Of a stretch of DNA of 64,000 nt, positions 32,140 through 40,785 are shown piece after piece. Numbering within the stretch: position 1 is the stretch's first letter; each line of letters begins with the position of its first letter. The notes beneath the pieces were generated by a model. That model worked only from the letters and a program-made list of their open reading frames with translations, had not been told where the DNA came from and did not search any database. The DNA is from JASSUD01 sp031963005 (GTDB taxonomy: Bacteria > Pseudomonadota > Gammaproteobacteria > Burkholderiales > Burkholderiaceae), in contig JASSUL010000011.1 in the NCBI GenBank assembly GCA_031963005.1, positions 11,685 through 75,684 of the forward strand, in the 5' to 3' direction. The translations under genes and the position numbers were made by a program.

Positions 32140-33816
32140 ATGAGTTCCAGCGAATCGACGGTAACGCAAAGCCATTTTTCTAATATTATGCAACGTTTTC
32201 AACGTGGCAATGCGAATTCAGATGAGGTTGGTAGAAGCAGTAAGAAAAATAATGGCGGTTTTTCAAATAATGCCCTTGGGAAAAGAGTTAATCGATCTGA
32301 AGCGGAAAGTAATTTTTCAGTTTCACAAAGAAATTCAATGTTTTTGAGTGAAGATGATAAAAAGAATTTTCATGCTTTATTGGATAATTTAAATTATTTT
32401 ATTTCTAATAACGATTTTGATGATCAGACTAAAAAAGAATTAAAGGATATAAAAGAAAAAATTAATTCAATGGAAAAAAGTAAAGATCCACGTTTAGTGG
32501 ATTTTGTAAATAATTCATCAGATTTAATTAATGAAAAATATGATTTATATGGAGTTGAATTTTATTACCCTGATGTGGCAGGGCCTGCATTGAAAGAAAT
32601 ATATAAAAATTTTGAAAAAAAAATTATGCAAACATCATGGCTTACTCAAGATGATACGAAGGATCTTGCTAGAATACTATTAGAAAGAAGAGAGTCTGGA
32701 AAATCAAAAGTAGAATCAGAATCGGAAGGAAATGATCATCTCTTTACAACAATTCCTGGTAGAGATATTAATTTAAGTAATACTAAAGAAAATGAAATGA
32801 AAGCTGAAAAAGAATCAGTAAAAAATATACATTTACCCCCTGAAATCGTAAATAATAATAAAACCTCTACAATTCAAAGTATATCTTCAAGCAAAAAAGA
32901 AATTTTTCAATCAATTATAATTGAATATTATTATGAAAATACTAAATCACCGAAGCCTGCATATTTGCAAAATAATAATATAAATGGTGAAATTAAAAAA
33001 TTATTTGAATATTTAAATGATAGGGAAAGAAGTTTTGTTGATTATAAAAAATTAATTAAAGATATGCCTATTAATATGCAAAAATTATTTTTGGACGCAT
33101 ATCATTCATTAGATCCACGTGCTGTGAAAAACCGTCTTGTAAGGCGAGAAAATTATAATAAAATTCTAAATAATACACAGGCATATGTAGAAAATTATAT
33201 GGAATTTATGAAGGGCGGAAGTTTTTCGGAGACAATAATAAAAAGCCATGGAAGTGAAGAAGGAAAATTTTTGATTTCAAAATTGCTAAAATTTAATGAT
33301 ACCCTTGGGAAGGTAGATAAAAATTCTTTGCATGAATTTTTAAGTAGATTTTTATTAAAAAACGACACATTGTACAATGAGGTTGATCTTTTTTTAGGAG
33401 AAGGAGATGGTAGTAAAGGATTTTATGAAAGAAATATTAAAGAGAAAAATAAATTAAAAAAATTAATTAAAATTAGTCCAATAGCACATACACGGGAAGC
33501 AGGAAAATTATTCTTCTCTAAAAAAATAAATAAATCTATAGTGGAGTCTGAAAGATATATAATAAAATCAATGTATGAGGGAATAAGAAAAATTGAATCG
33601 AATGATAATTTGTATCATAATATGATAAATTTTCCATTAGAATGGTATAAAATATTATCAAAAGATGCTAAATTTAAAGAAGAATTAGAAAACATTAATC
33701 CGATAATTCTTAATTATAGATCTGAGGGGTTAAATGGAAATGAAAGTAAAATAGAAATTGAAAACCAAATAATGTTTTATAGAATACTTGAAAAAATGAT
33801 ATCAACTAAATTTTAA
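32140..33816 (+). CDS. Large hypothetical AT-rich protein
   Basis: The 558-residue frame is preceded by a near-ideal AGGAGG site six bases before ATG, so expression looks intended. Codon use is extremely AT-rich (long runs of AAT, AAA, ATA, TTA), unlike flanking genes. The first 70 residues are Ser/Asn-rich and probably disordered; the rest is polar, Lys/Asn/Glu-rich and helical, with no membrane segment, signal peptide or catalytic motif that I recognise. Blocks include FYYPDVAGPALKEIYKNF and HARE-like SPIAHTREAGKLFFSKKI. A terminator follows. Foreign origin and a role as secreted effector are possible but unproven. Confidence 0.6.
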   Translation: MSSSESTVTQSHFSNIMQRFQRGNANSDEVGRSSKKNNGGFSNNALGKRVNRSEAESNFSVSQRNSMFLSEDDKKNFHALLDNLNYFISNNDFDDQTKKELKDIKEKINSMEKSKDPRLVDFVNNSSDLINEKYDLYGVEFYYPDVAGPALKEIYKNFEKKIMQTSWLTQDDTKDLARILLERRESGKSKVESESEGNDHLFTTIPGRDINLSNTKENEMKAEKESVKNIHLPPEIVNNNKTSTIQSISSSKKEIFQSIIIEYYYENTKSPKPAYLQNNNINGEIKKLFEYLNDRERSFVDYKKLIKDMPINMQKLFLDAYHSLDPRAVKNRLVRRENYNKILNNTQAYVENYMEFMKGGSFSETIIKSHGSEEGKFLISKLLKFNDTLGKVDKNSLHEFLSRFLLKNDTLYNEVDLFLGEGDGSKGFYERNIKEKNKLKKLIKISPIAHTREAGKLFFSKKINKSIVESERYIIKSMYEGIRKIESNDNLYHNMINFPLEWYKILSKDAKFKEELENINPIILNYRSEGLNGNESKIEIENQIMFYRILEKMISTKF

Positions 33817-33865
33817 TAAAATAATATACTTTGAATAAAAATATCAATCTATATTTCAAATATAG

Positions 33866-33912
33866 CAGCTAGCAGATAGAGTCCATCTTATCCCTGCTAG
33901 CTGTTTGTTTTT
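33866..33912 (+). terminator. Intrinsic terminator after the AT-rich gene
   Basis: The arms cagctagcag and ctgctagctg form a perfect 10-bp stem followed by tttgtttttt. Confidence 0.8.
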
Positions 33913-34080
33913 TCTCTATCCCCCGCCCCGCTTCCCTGCAATCTAGGTTATATACCCCAACCCCAAAGCGCGATTCTTTTTAAACTCCCCTGTACACTCT
34001 GTACCCTTTAGTACAGCAGCTATTGCACTGCATAGTGCTTTTGTTTTTTTAAGCCTAATGTTTTATTTAAAGGAACGATA

Positions 34081-34704
34081 ATGCAAAAACAAAGACGTGA
34101 ATTTCTACTGAAAACAGCCACTACGGCGGGTGTCGCTCTGGCTGCTTCGGCTGCTGCTTCGAGCTTGGTGTTAACGGGCTGTACATTAACTGGCGAGCGT
34201 AGTAGCGCTAAATCTACTCCGGTTGCTCTGCGTCAAACGCTGAATGCCGAGTCGGATTTGGCGTTGCAGCGCTTGTATCGATCTGTAAAAGGCTCACGGG
34301 AGTTGGTTGCGAAATCGCAAGGTATTTTGATATTTCCTTCTGTAACGGCGCTGGGTTTTATTGTCGGAGGACAGCATGGAAAAGGCGTATTTCGCACAGG
34401 AAACTTAAAGCTCACGCAAGGGTATTACAGTATTGCTTCTGGCTCGATTGGTTTTCAAGTGGGCGCGCAATCGAAGGCGCTCTTTTTTCTCTTTATGACG
34501 AATGCGGCGCTGGCGAACTTTCGCTCTACGCCAGGTTGGTCTGTGGGGGCGGATGGGTCAGTTGCGTTATTGCAAGTGGGCGCTAACGGCGCAATAGATA
34601 CCTTCAGTTCGCAGCATCCTATTGTTGCGTTTGCATTAACTAATAAAGGGTTAATGGCGAACCTGACCTTAGAGGGCACTAAAATTTCAAAATTAGCTTT
34701 ATAA
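34081..34704 (+). CDS. SYLF-domain (YSC84-like) lipoprotein
   Basis: The 207-residue protein begins MQKQRREFLLKTATTAGVAL, with a twin-arginine-like or Lys/Arg N-region, a hydrophobic core and a lipobox (LVLTGC), so it should be a lipoprotein. The mature part is a SYLF domain: GILIFPSVTALGFIVGGQHG, then GVFRTG, and GFQVGAQSKALFFLFM. SYLF domains bind phospholipids; bacterial members are outer-membrane-associated with unknown role. A perfect 20-bp terminator hairpin follows and also serves the convergent channel gene. The gene is intact. Confidence 0.88.
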   Translation: MQKQRREFLLKTATTAGVALAASAAASSLVLTGCTLTGERSSAKSTPVALRQTLNAESDLALQRLYRSVKGSRELVAKSQGILIFPSVTALGFIVGGQHGKGVFRTGNLKLTQGYYSIASGSIGFQVGAQSKALFFLFMTNAALANFRSTPGWSVGADGSVALLQVGANGAIDTFSSQHPIVAFALTNKGLMANLTLEGTKISKLAL

Positions 34705-34713
34705 GCTTTATGA

Positions 34714-34760
34714 GCCCTATCTTAGAAAAAAAGATATTCCCTTTTTTTCTAAGATAGGGC
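34714..34760. terminator. Bidirectional terminator hairpin
   Basis: Two perfectly complementary 20-base arms (34714-34733 and 34741-34760) surround a 7-nt loop; A- and T-tracts inside the arms allow termination from both sides. It lies between the convergent SYLF and channel genes. Confidence 0.85.
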
Positions 34761-34840
34761 GGCCTTTTGTATTTTTACAGTAGCTAAACTGATTAACTGA
34801 TGTTACGCAGGTTGTAGAAAGGCGAGTTATTGATCGGTAA

Positions 34841-35980
34841 TTAAGAAAGTGTGCCCGAGCCAGCAGAAATGCCAGCGGCGCGCTCCTGAGTAGAAGCAGG
34901 CAAAGTAGACGGCATATTGACCTGGGTACGTACTGTCGGAAAATCTTGTGGGGCATGCTGTTGAATATACTTTAATAGCCCTTCTCGAATCCGGCAACGA
35001 AGGTCCCAACACTGCGATGCTTGGGCTGTACTGACCAAAATACGCAATTGCATGGCGCGCTCGTTGGCATCGGCCACTTGCAATGTTTGTATCTCGCCAT
35101 CCCATTCAGGGGCGGCTTTGCATAAACGCGATAACTCTTCACGCAGTGCGTCCAGATTAATACGATAATCCACCCATAAAAAAACCGTACCGATGAGTTG
35201 AGGGTTGGTGCGTGTCCAGTTTTGAAAGCTATTTTCCGTAAACCATTGTAAAGGGACTAGCAAACGCCGTTGATCCCAGAGGCGCACCACAATATAGCTG
35301 CCTGCGATTTCTTCGATGGTGCCTACTTCCTCATGCAATTTGACAATATCGCCCACACGAATCGGCTGTGTGAGCGCAATTTGTAAACCTGCAGCTAAAT
35401 TTCCCAAAACCGATCGTGCGGCCATCCCCGCAATCACACCCGCTACCCCAGCAGAAGCTAGAAGGCTGGCGCCTATTTGCCGTACATTGGGGAAAGTCAT
35501 TAAAACAGAGGCCACAGCCAGTATGATGACCACGGCCATCATTGTGCGCACTAACACCTTGGCTTGTTTATGAATACGATTGGCATATTGTTCGTCGCCT
35601 TGTTTTTTTTGTATGCGACGCCGAGTAAAAATCTGGCCTGAAACATAGGCAAAGCGCGTGCCAAACCACGTTAAGCTAGCGATGGAAGCCAGTGCGCTGA
35701 TATCGCTCAGAATGACCATAAACGTCGAGGTTTTAGGTATTTCTGAAATAAAAAGTTGAGCGACAAACAATAAAAACGTGAATTTTCCAGGGCGCTCGAG
35801 ATACTTTAGCATCAACGCTAAATTGCTTTCTGATCGTGCGATATTACGCAATGCGCTTAATCCACTACGCATTAAAAGAAAAGCAAGGCCTAAAACGGTC
35901 ACCATCATAATGGCCGCACCTATGGCCGAGTGCATGGGCTCTAAAAAGATATTTTTAATAATCTGGGGCAATGTTATCAA
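34841..35980 (-). CDS. MscS-family mechanosensitive channel
   Basis: The TTG start at 35980 is supported by AGGAGG just upstream. The 379-residue protein has four or five hydrophobic segments; the pore-lining helix and its hinge are seen in GVAGVIAGMAARSVLGNLAA, then GLQIALTQPIRVGDIVKLHE and a beta domain with GTIEEIAGSYIVVRLWDQRR. Channels of this family open under membrane tension and release ions in osmotic down-shock. The C-terminal tail is short. It is downstream of tatD, with a 108-bp inverted-repeat element between them. Confidence 0.92.
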   Translation of the reverse strand: MITLPQIIKNIFLEPMHSAIGAAIMMVTVLGLAFLLMRSGLSALRNIARSESNLALMLKYLERPGKFTFLLFVAQLFISEIPKTSTFMVILSDISALASIASLTWFGTRFAYVSGQIFTRRRIQKKQGDEQYANRIHKQAKVLVRTMMAVVIILAVASVLMTFPNVRQIGASLLASAGVAGVIAGMAARSVLGNLAAGLQIALTQPIRVGDIVKLHEEVGTIEEIAGSYIVVRLWDQRRLLVPLQWFTENSFQNWTRTNPQLIGTVFLWVDYRINLDALREELSRLCKAAPEWDGEIQTLQVADANERAMQLRILVSTAQASQCWDLRCRIREGLLKYIQQHAPQDFPTVRTQVNMPSTLPASTQERAAGISAGSGTLS

Positions 35981-36037
35981 TGTCTCCCTCCTTTTATTTT
36001 TTTAGCGCTTTATGACCAGATGATAAGGAATGGTATT

Positions 36038-36145
36038 TTAAGGAGACGCTGAATAAACCGGGAGCAAGGAATGCCTTTGATGCCAGTACAACTAGTACGG
36101 CGATGAGGCATGACACCGCTCCCGGTTTATTCAGCGTCTCCTTAA
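36038..36145. repeat. MITE-like element, family C (28-bp perfect inverted repeats)
   Basis: The ends begin ttaaggagacgctgaataaa and are perfect inverted repeats of about 28 bp around 52 bp of inner sequence that holds a small dyad (gccagtac / gtacggc). No reading frame is inside. Length and structure fit a non-autonomous mobile element. Only one copy was noticed in the window. Confidence 0.7.
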
Positions 36146-36209
36146 TAAAAAAATAATGGTTTATAGAGAAAAGCCTATTATGCGCCATTATGCGGATTAT
36201 TTACCTTAT

Positions 36210-37013
36210 TTACTGCTTGATAGCAAATAACTTAAAGAAGTTTTCACTGGTGACTTCGGCAATTTTTGCTTCTTCCACACCGCGAAGTGCGGCAATAGCA
36301 CGGGCAACATAGATGACAAAACCGGGTTCATTGAGTTTGCCGCGATATGGTACCGGCGCTAAATAGGGAGAATCGGTTTCAATTAATAATCGCTCCAGCG
36401 GTATGCGTTGAGCAAGCTCTTGCACGTCTTGGGCATTTTTAAAAGTAACAATGCCGGATAAAGAGATATAAAAATTCAGCGCCATGGCAGCTTGGGCCAT
36501 TTCCCAGGATTCAGTGAAGCAGTGCATGACGCCACCTATTTCCTGAGCGCCCTCCTCTTCCATTAAGCGTAGCGTATCTTGTGCAGCGCAGCGCGTATGA
36601 ATAATCAGCGGTTTTTGCACGATTTTAGCGGCCCGAATATGTGCCCGAAAACGGGTACGTTGCCACTCCATATCCTCTATAGGGCGCCCTTCTAATCGAT
36701 AGTAATCTAGGCCGGTTTCTCCAATCGCAACGACTTTAGGGTGCTGCGCTAGGCTTACCAAACGCTCAACCCACTCCTCTATGGAAGGTTCACAGCTCGC
36801 GCCCCCTGTATATTCTCCGTCAGGGTGCACGCCTACGGAAGCAAATAAATGCGCATGATCTTGGGCAAGGGCGAGTACTTGTGGAAAGCTGTCCAAATCT
36901 ACGCTGACACAGAGTGCATGAGTGACTTGATTGGCACGCATCGTTTCCAGTATTTCAGGTAAACGGTGCGCAAGCTTTTCAAAATTAAGATGACAATGGG
37001 AATCTACAAACAT
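36210..37013 (-). CDS. TatD-family metal-dependent hydrolase
   Basis: The start is the ATG at 37013 (MFVDSHCHLNFEKL), which places the metal-binding HCH at residues 6-8 as in TatD/YcfH; the longer frame is a by-product. The 267-residue protein continues with AIGETGLDYYRLEG (Glu), PLIIHTRCA (His), MHCFTES (His) and LIETDSPYLAP (Asp), a complete active site. TatD enzymes are DNA exonucleases or deoxyribonucleases. It follows holB, the usual order in proteobacteria. A 16-bp hairpin lies between them. Confidence 0.93.
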   Translation of the reverse strand: MFVDSHCHLNFEKLAHRLPEILETMRANQVTHALCVSVDLDSFPQVLALAQDHAHLFASVGVHPDGEYTGGASCEPSIEEWVERLVSLAQHPKVVAIGETGLDYYRLEGRPIEDMEWQRTRFRAHIRAAKIVQKPLIIHTRCAAQDTLRLMEEEGAQEIGGVMHCFTESWEMAQAAMALNFYISLSGIVTFKNAQDVQELAQRIPLERLLIETDSPYLAPVPYRGKLNEPGFVIYVARAIAALRGVEEAKIAEVTSENFFKLFAIKQ

Positions 37014-37046
37014 AGTAATCGAGTACGTTGAGCAATCTAGGGGGTA

Positions 37047-37088
37047 TCTACAATTGCCCAAAGATGAGTTCTTTTGGGCAATTGTAGA
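37047..37088. repeat. 16-bp perfect stem-loop between holB and tatD
   Basis: The arms tctacaattgcccaaa and tttgggcaattgtaga are separated by 10 nt. No T-tract follows on either side. It may be an RNA processing site or a repeat. Confidence 0.5.
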
Positions 37089-37094
37089 CATGCC

Positions 37095-38216
37095 CTATAT
37101 AAAAAGCGTGGGATAAGGCGCTAGTGCATCTTCAATTCTTAAGCGCGCATTGAGTGGATGATTTTCTACCGCACGTTGTGCGTAGATCACACGGACATAC
37201 TGTGCCCAACGAGCAATATTTAAGTGTTTTGCGCATGCGGCGAGGGCATCGATGTGTTCTGGAAAATAATGCGAACGACGGGCCAAATGCCAGGTTCCTA
37301 AATCGTAGAGCCAACGCTGTAGCATACTTATAAAATGTGCTATGGGTATTTTTTGCAGCGCTTCTGCGCATACCATCGTATCGCAGCGCGCGCCTGCGCA
37401 GAGCTGTTCTATCAGTATTCGCGACGCGGCTTTGTCTTCCTCTTTCTGTTGGGTATATGCTAAAGCCGTTAGAGGGGCTCCGCCAGCCCAGGCTAGCGCA
37501 GCTTGTGTCTGTTGATCAGTTAGGCCCTGTGTGCTTAACCAGTGTAATGCTTGGCTTGCCGAAGGGATATGCATAGCATAGCGTCGACAGCGGCTGATAA
37601 TAGTCGGTAAAACGCGATCCAGCCTGGCCGTAATTAAAATAAAAATGATTTTTTCGGCAGGTTCTTCCAAGGTTTTGAGTAAGGCATTGGCTGCCGGTAA
37701 ATTTAAGGCTTCCGCAGGGTGCAGAACAATGACGCGCCACCCTGCGCGATGCGCGGTAACGGTACAGATATTTTGAAGATCGCGCACGCTGGCGATTTTG
37801 ATTTCTTGGCTTGGAGCAGCGGTTTTTTTCGAGGTATCTGACGATGTGGTAGCCACGGCAGAGGCACTGGAGGAGGCTTTGTTCTCTGGGCTATGCGCTT
37901 TTTTAGTGGATGGGGTTTTTGCCTTTGCGCGTGTATTTGCACTTTGATCTGCGCTTTGCTGCGCTTCCATTAAATGCTCTGGTACGAGTAGGCGATAATC
38001 AGGATGATGGCCCTGCGCCATCCATAGACAAGCTTTGCAGGTTCCACAAGCATATCCTTGCTCCAGAGGGGCTTCGCACAAAATGGCCTGGGCAAGCGCT
38101 TGGGCAAAATGGACCTTCCCTATACCCGCTGGCCCTTCTAATAAAACCGCCTGCGGCCATTTTCCGCGCAACGCATTAAAGCGTTGCCAATCGTCGTATT
38201 GCCATGGATAGATCAT
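37095..38216 (-). CDS. holB: DNA polymerase III subunit delta'
   Basis: The 373-residue protein has the P-loop-like GPAGIGKVHFAQAL near residue 30, the four-cysteine zinc site (CEAPLEQGYACGTCKACLW), ALNLPAANALLKTLEEP and the SRC-type motif IISRCRRYA. Delta' is part of the clamp loader that places the sliding clamp on DNA. Between the zinc region and EIKIASVRDLQN lies a Lys/Ser/Ala-rich insert of about 45 residues (about residues 92-135); similar inserts occur in other betaproteobacteria. The expected upstream neighbour tmk is not present here; dnaQ is 28 bp upstream instead. Confidence 0.93.
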   Translation of the reverse strand: MIYPWQYDDWQRFNALRGKWPQAVLLEGPAGIGKVHFAQALAQAILCEAPLEQGYACGTCKACLWMAQGHHPDYRLLVPEHLMEAQQSADQSANTRAKAKTPSTKKAHSPENKASSSASAVATTSSDTSKKTAAPSQEIKIASVRDLQNICTVTAHRAGWRVIVLHPAEALNLPAANALLKTLEEPAEKIIFILITARLDRVLPTIISRCRRYAMHIPSASQALHWLSTQGLTDQQTQAALAWAGGAPLTALAYTQQKEEDKAASRILIEQLCAGARCDTMVCAEALQKIPIAHFISMLQRWLYDLGTWHLARRSHYFPEHIDALAACAKHLNIARWAQYVRVIYAQRAVENHPLNARLRIEDALAPYPTLFI

Positions 38217-38244
38217 GAGAGCGTATTACCGCAGAGCTGAATGG

Positions 38245-38925
38245 TTAGAAGGAGAGAAGCGCCGTGTGCTCGGCTTTTTCTTCTGGGGTGGCTTCAATGA
38301 CAATGAGCGAAGCGGCTTGCGTTCCCATCAAGGCCTGTGAAGCCTGCGTAGCGGTACTCCATGTCGATGCAACAGGAGGTGCTGCAAGTTCGGTAATGAG
38401 CAATTCCTCCTGTCCACAGGTCATGGCAAGGTAGACTTGTGCCAGCAATTCTGCATCTAATAGCGCGCCGTGCAGGGTGCGGTGTGCGCGGGAAATATGA
38501 AAGCGATCACAGAGCGCATCCAGTGAATTGCGTTTACCTGGAAAGCGCTCTCTGGCATTTTTCAGCGTGTCGGTGACGGTGTGGCAATAGGTATCAAAAT
38601 GCGGCCGGTCTAGGCGTTGTAGTTCCGCATTTAAAAAACTGATATCGAAAGGCGCGTTATGAATGATGACTTCCGCGCCCTGGACAAAATCACAGAGCGC
38701 TTGTGCCACCTCGGAGAATAAGGGCTGTGCGCTGAGAAATTCGGTCGTTAAACCGTGGACCGCTAGTGCGGCAGGGTCGCTGTCTCGTTTGGGGTTGACA
38801 TAAAAATGCCGTGTATTTCCAGTGAGCCGACGTTGGTTGATTTCTACACAAGCGATTTCGACTAAGCGATCGCCTTTATTCGCATATAGCCCAGTGGTTT
38901 CGGTATCTAGAACAATTTGACGCAT
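38245..38925 (-). CDS. dnaQ: DNA polymerase III epsilon subunit (proofreading exonuclease)
   Basis: The ATG at 38925 gives 226 residues starting MRQIVLDTETTGLYANKGDR. The DEDDh exonuclease motifs are present: DTETTG (I), IIHNAPFDISFLN (II) and HRTLHGALLDAELLAQVY (III with the catalytic His). The enzyme removes mismatched bases during replication. It follows rnhA on the same strand, the order known from E. coli and Burkholderia. The C-terminus is long enough to bind the polymerase subunit. Confidence 0.95.
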   Translation of the reverse strand: MRQIVLDTETTGLYANKGDRLVEIACVEINQRRLTGNTRHFYVNPKRDSDPAALAVHGLTTEFLSAQPLFSEVAQALCDFVQGAEVIIHNAPFDISFLNAELQRLDRPHFDTYCHTVTDTLKNARERFPGKRNSLDALCDRFHISRAHRTLHGALLDAELLAQVYLAMTCGQEELLITELAAPPVASTWSTATQASQALMGTQAASLIVIEATPEEKAEHTALLSF

Positions 38926-39031
38926 TGTACGGAGAGTTCGCAAAGGGTTAAAAATGGGGGGGAGGTACGGGCATTTTCCCCGCAGAGAAAATGCCTATAC
39001 TTAGAATACAGGGTGGTGGTGCGAGCAGGCG

Positions 39032-39517
39032 CTAATTTTCTGATGCGCCTGTGCGTAGCACTTGTGTAATCCCTTTACGGGCTAGGGTATCCGCACGCTC
39101 ATTGCCCGTGTTACCGGCATGCCCTCTTACCCACTGCCACCGAATGCGATGTTTTTTTTCCGTATAGGATTGCACTAGGGCATCGAGGGTTTTCCACAAG
39201 TCGTCATTCTTGACAGGGGCGCCAGCTGCAGTGCGCCAGCCTCGCTTTTTCCAATTGATAATCCACGAACTGATTCCAAGTTGGACATACTGGGAATCGG
39301 TATACACCGTGGCGTTATAGCCTGGCTTTAATGCGCTCAGCGCTTCGATGACCGCCATCAGTTCCATCCGATTATTGGTGGTGTGCGCAACACCACCATA
39401 AAGAATTTCTTCACCGGTTTTATATTGAAAAGAGACCCCCCACCCTCCTGGGCCAGGGTTGCCATTACATGCGCCGTCAGTGTAAATATCTACGTCTTCG
39501 TGATCAATCAATTGCAT
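39032..39517 (-). CDS. rnhA: Ribonuclease HI
   Basis: The 161-residue enzyme has all active-site residues: IYTDGACNGNPGPGGWGV (Asp), NRMELMAVIEAL (Glu), VYTDSQYVQLG (Asp), VRGHAGNTGNERAD (His and Asp). It cuts RNA in RNA-DNA hybrids. It lies between dnaQ and the methyltransferase gene on the same strand, a conserved cluster. The gene is intact with normal length. Confidence 0.96.
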   Translation of the reverse strand: MQLIDHEDVDIYTDGACNGNPGPGGWGVSFQYKTGEEILYGGVAHTTNNRMELMAVIEALSALKPGYNATVYTDSQYVQLGISSWIINWKKRGWRTAAGAPVKNDDLWKTLDALVQSYTEKKHRIRWQWVRGHAGNTGNERADTLARKGITQVLRTGASEN

Positions 39518-39626
39518 GGGTTATAAAAAGACTAAATAATGAGAAAATGGCGCCATCTACCCTGTATGGGTAGCTGTGTGATATAGGCGTGATAGCTATT
39601 TGCTAGCTGCGGATACTCCGATGTCG

Positions 39627-40403
39627 CTATGGAGTCTGCCGGCTGGTAAATCCTGCGGCCAATGCGGGTTCTCCAGACAAAGTGGATGTAGCGGCAGGGC
39701 CTACCCAGCGTATAGCGGGTACGCGTTTAACCGCTGTAAGCATATATACCGCTCCAAAAATCGGCCACCATCTATCGCCTGCTGCTTCCATATAGGAAGT
39801 GCGGTTTAAGGTGGTTTGACTTTGTATGGGGAATCTATAACCGCCAAAGCGCCCTAATTCTAGCTCGAACCCTAAGAGGCTGAGCCAATCTTTTAAGCGT
39901 TCCAGGTGAATTAAAGAAGCGTGTACGGGCAGAAAAGTATAGCCTAATGCCTGAGCCAAACGCTGCCTGAGTCCCCATAAGCTCAAAGCGTTAAATCCAA
40001 AAATAATGAGTTTTCCTTCGGGAACGAGAACACGTTCCACTTCGCGTAAGAGTTGGTGCGGATGTTCTGTAGATTCTAAGGTATGGGGTAAGATCAATAA
40101 ATCAATGCTCTGTGTTGCGAAGGGAAGCTCAGGTAAAGCTAGGCGCAGATTGTGCGTACTCACCTTTTCAAAAGGAACGGGCCTTAATGCAGGGGGGGAT
40201 TGGGTAAGCGCGACGCCTCGATAGTGTATTCGGCTAGATCGCAAACCATCTAGTTCGGGTAAGCCCAGTTGGATCGCGTGTGTGCCCAAAGGACCCGCTA
40301 CCGCGCGTTCAATTTGTTCTTGTTCCCAGCTTAATATATAGCGGCCTAAAACAGAGTCCGCCCAGGTAGACATCGTTTTTTTGAGGGGGATATCCGTCTT
40401 CAT
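39627..40403 (-). CDS. Class I SAM-dependent methyltransferase (YafS-like)
   Basis: From the ATG at 40403 the protein has 258 residues. A methyltransferase_11-type fold is suggested by LPFATQSIDLLILPHTLEST followed by LLREVERVLVPEGKLIIFGF. The position next to rnhA matches yafS of E. coli, whose substrate is unknown. The usual N-terminal glycine motif is weak, so binding of the cofactor is not clear from sequence. In other proteobacteria gloB lies upstream; here the MITE copy at 40477-40646 occupies that spot. Confidence 0.85.
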   Translation of the reverse strand: MKTDIPLKKTMSTWADSVLGRYILSWEQEQIERAVAGPLGTHAIQLGLPELDGLRSSRIHYRGVALTQSPPALRPVPFEKVSTHNLRLALPELPFATQSIDLLILPHTLESTEHPHQLLREVERVLVPEGKLIIFGFNALSLWGLRQRLAQALGYTFLPVHASLIHLERLKDWLSLLGFELELGRFGGYRFPIQSQTTLNRTSYMEAAGDRWWPIFGAVYMLTAVKRVPAIRWVGPAATSTLSGEPALAAGFTSRQTP

Positions 40404-40476
40404 AATGAGAAAAACCTTTGTAAAGATCGCCAAAACAGATGTTATTCTACGCGTACGATTCTTGCGTAATAGATTC

Positions 40477-40646
40477 TTAGAGCCTGTTCATAATCTCCAG
40501 CAATCACCCTTAAAGCGGTGATATTGGGGTTCCTTCGTCACCCCAACCTACCATTTTTTGGCATCTTTCGTAGGTTGGGATGACGAATTGAATTAAATAC
40601 GGAACCCCAACACAACCCACTTTTGAAGATTATGAACAGGTTCTAA
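40477..40646. repeat. MITE-like element, family A, copy 1
   Basis: The ends ttagagcctgttcataatct and the matching inverted end form terminal repeats of about 20 bp with one or two mismatches. Inside are a shared core (gacgaattgaattaaatacg followed by gaaccccaac) and further inverted stretches (aacctacc / ggttggg). No frame is present. Related copies are at 42417-42598 and 51869-51987. Confidence 0.75.
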
Positions 40647-40785
40647 AGAACCCTTTTAATTTAATATACTCCCCCACATTCATTTAGTGGAGAGTGGATC
40701 TTTGCTCAAGTATACGTGCTGTAGTCATAGCGCACGGCCTATTCCCAATTTATTTTCTATTGACTTCTGCTCTACCAGGATTGAC

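Noticed and set aside
37903..37950. HolB linker as a strange insertion
   Set aside because: Similar Lys/Ala/Ser-rich linkers at this position are known in betaproteobacterial HolB, so it is noted in the gene entry but not claimed as unusual.
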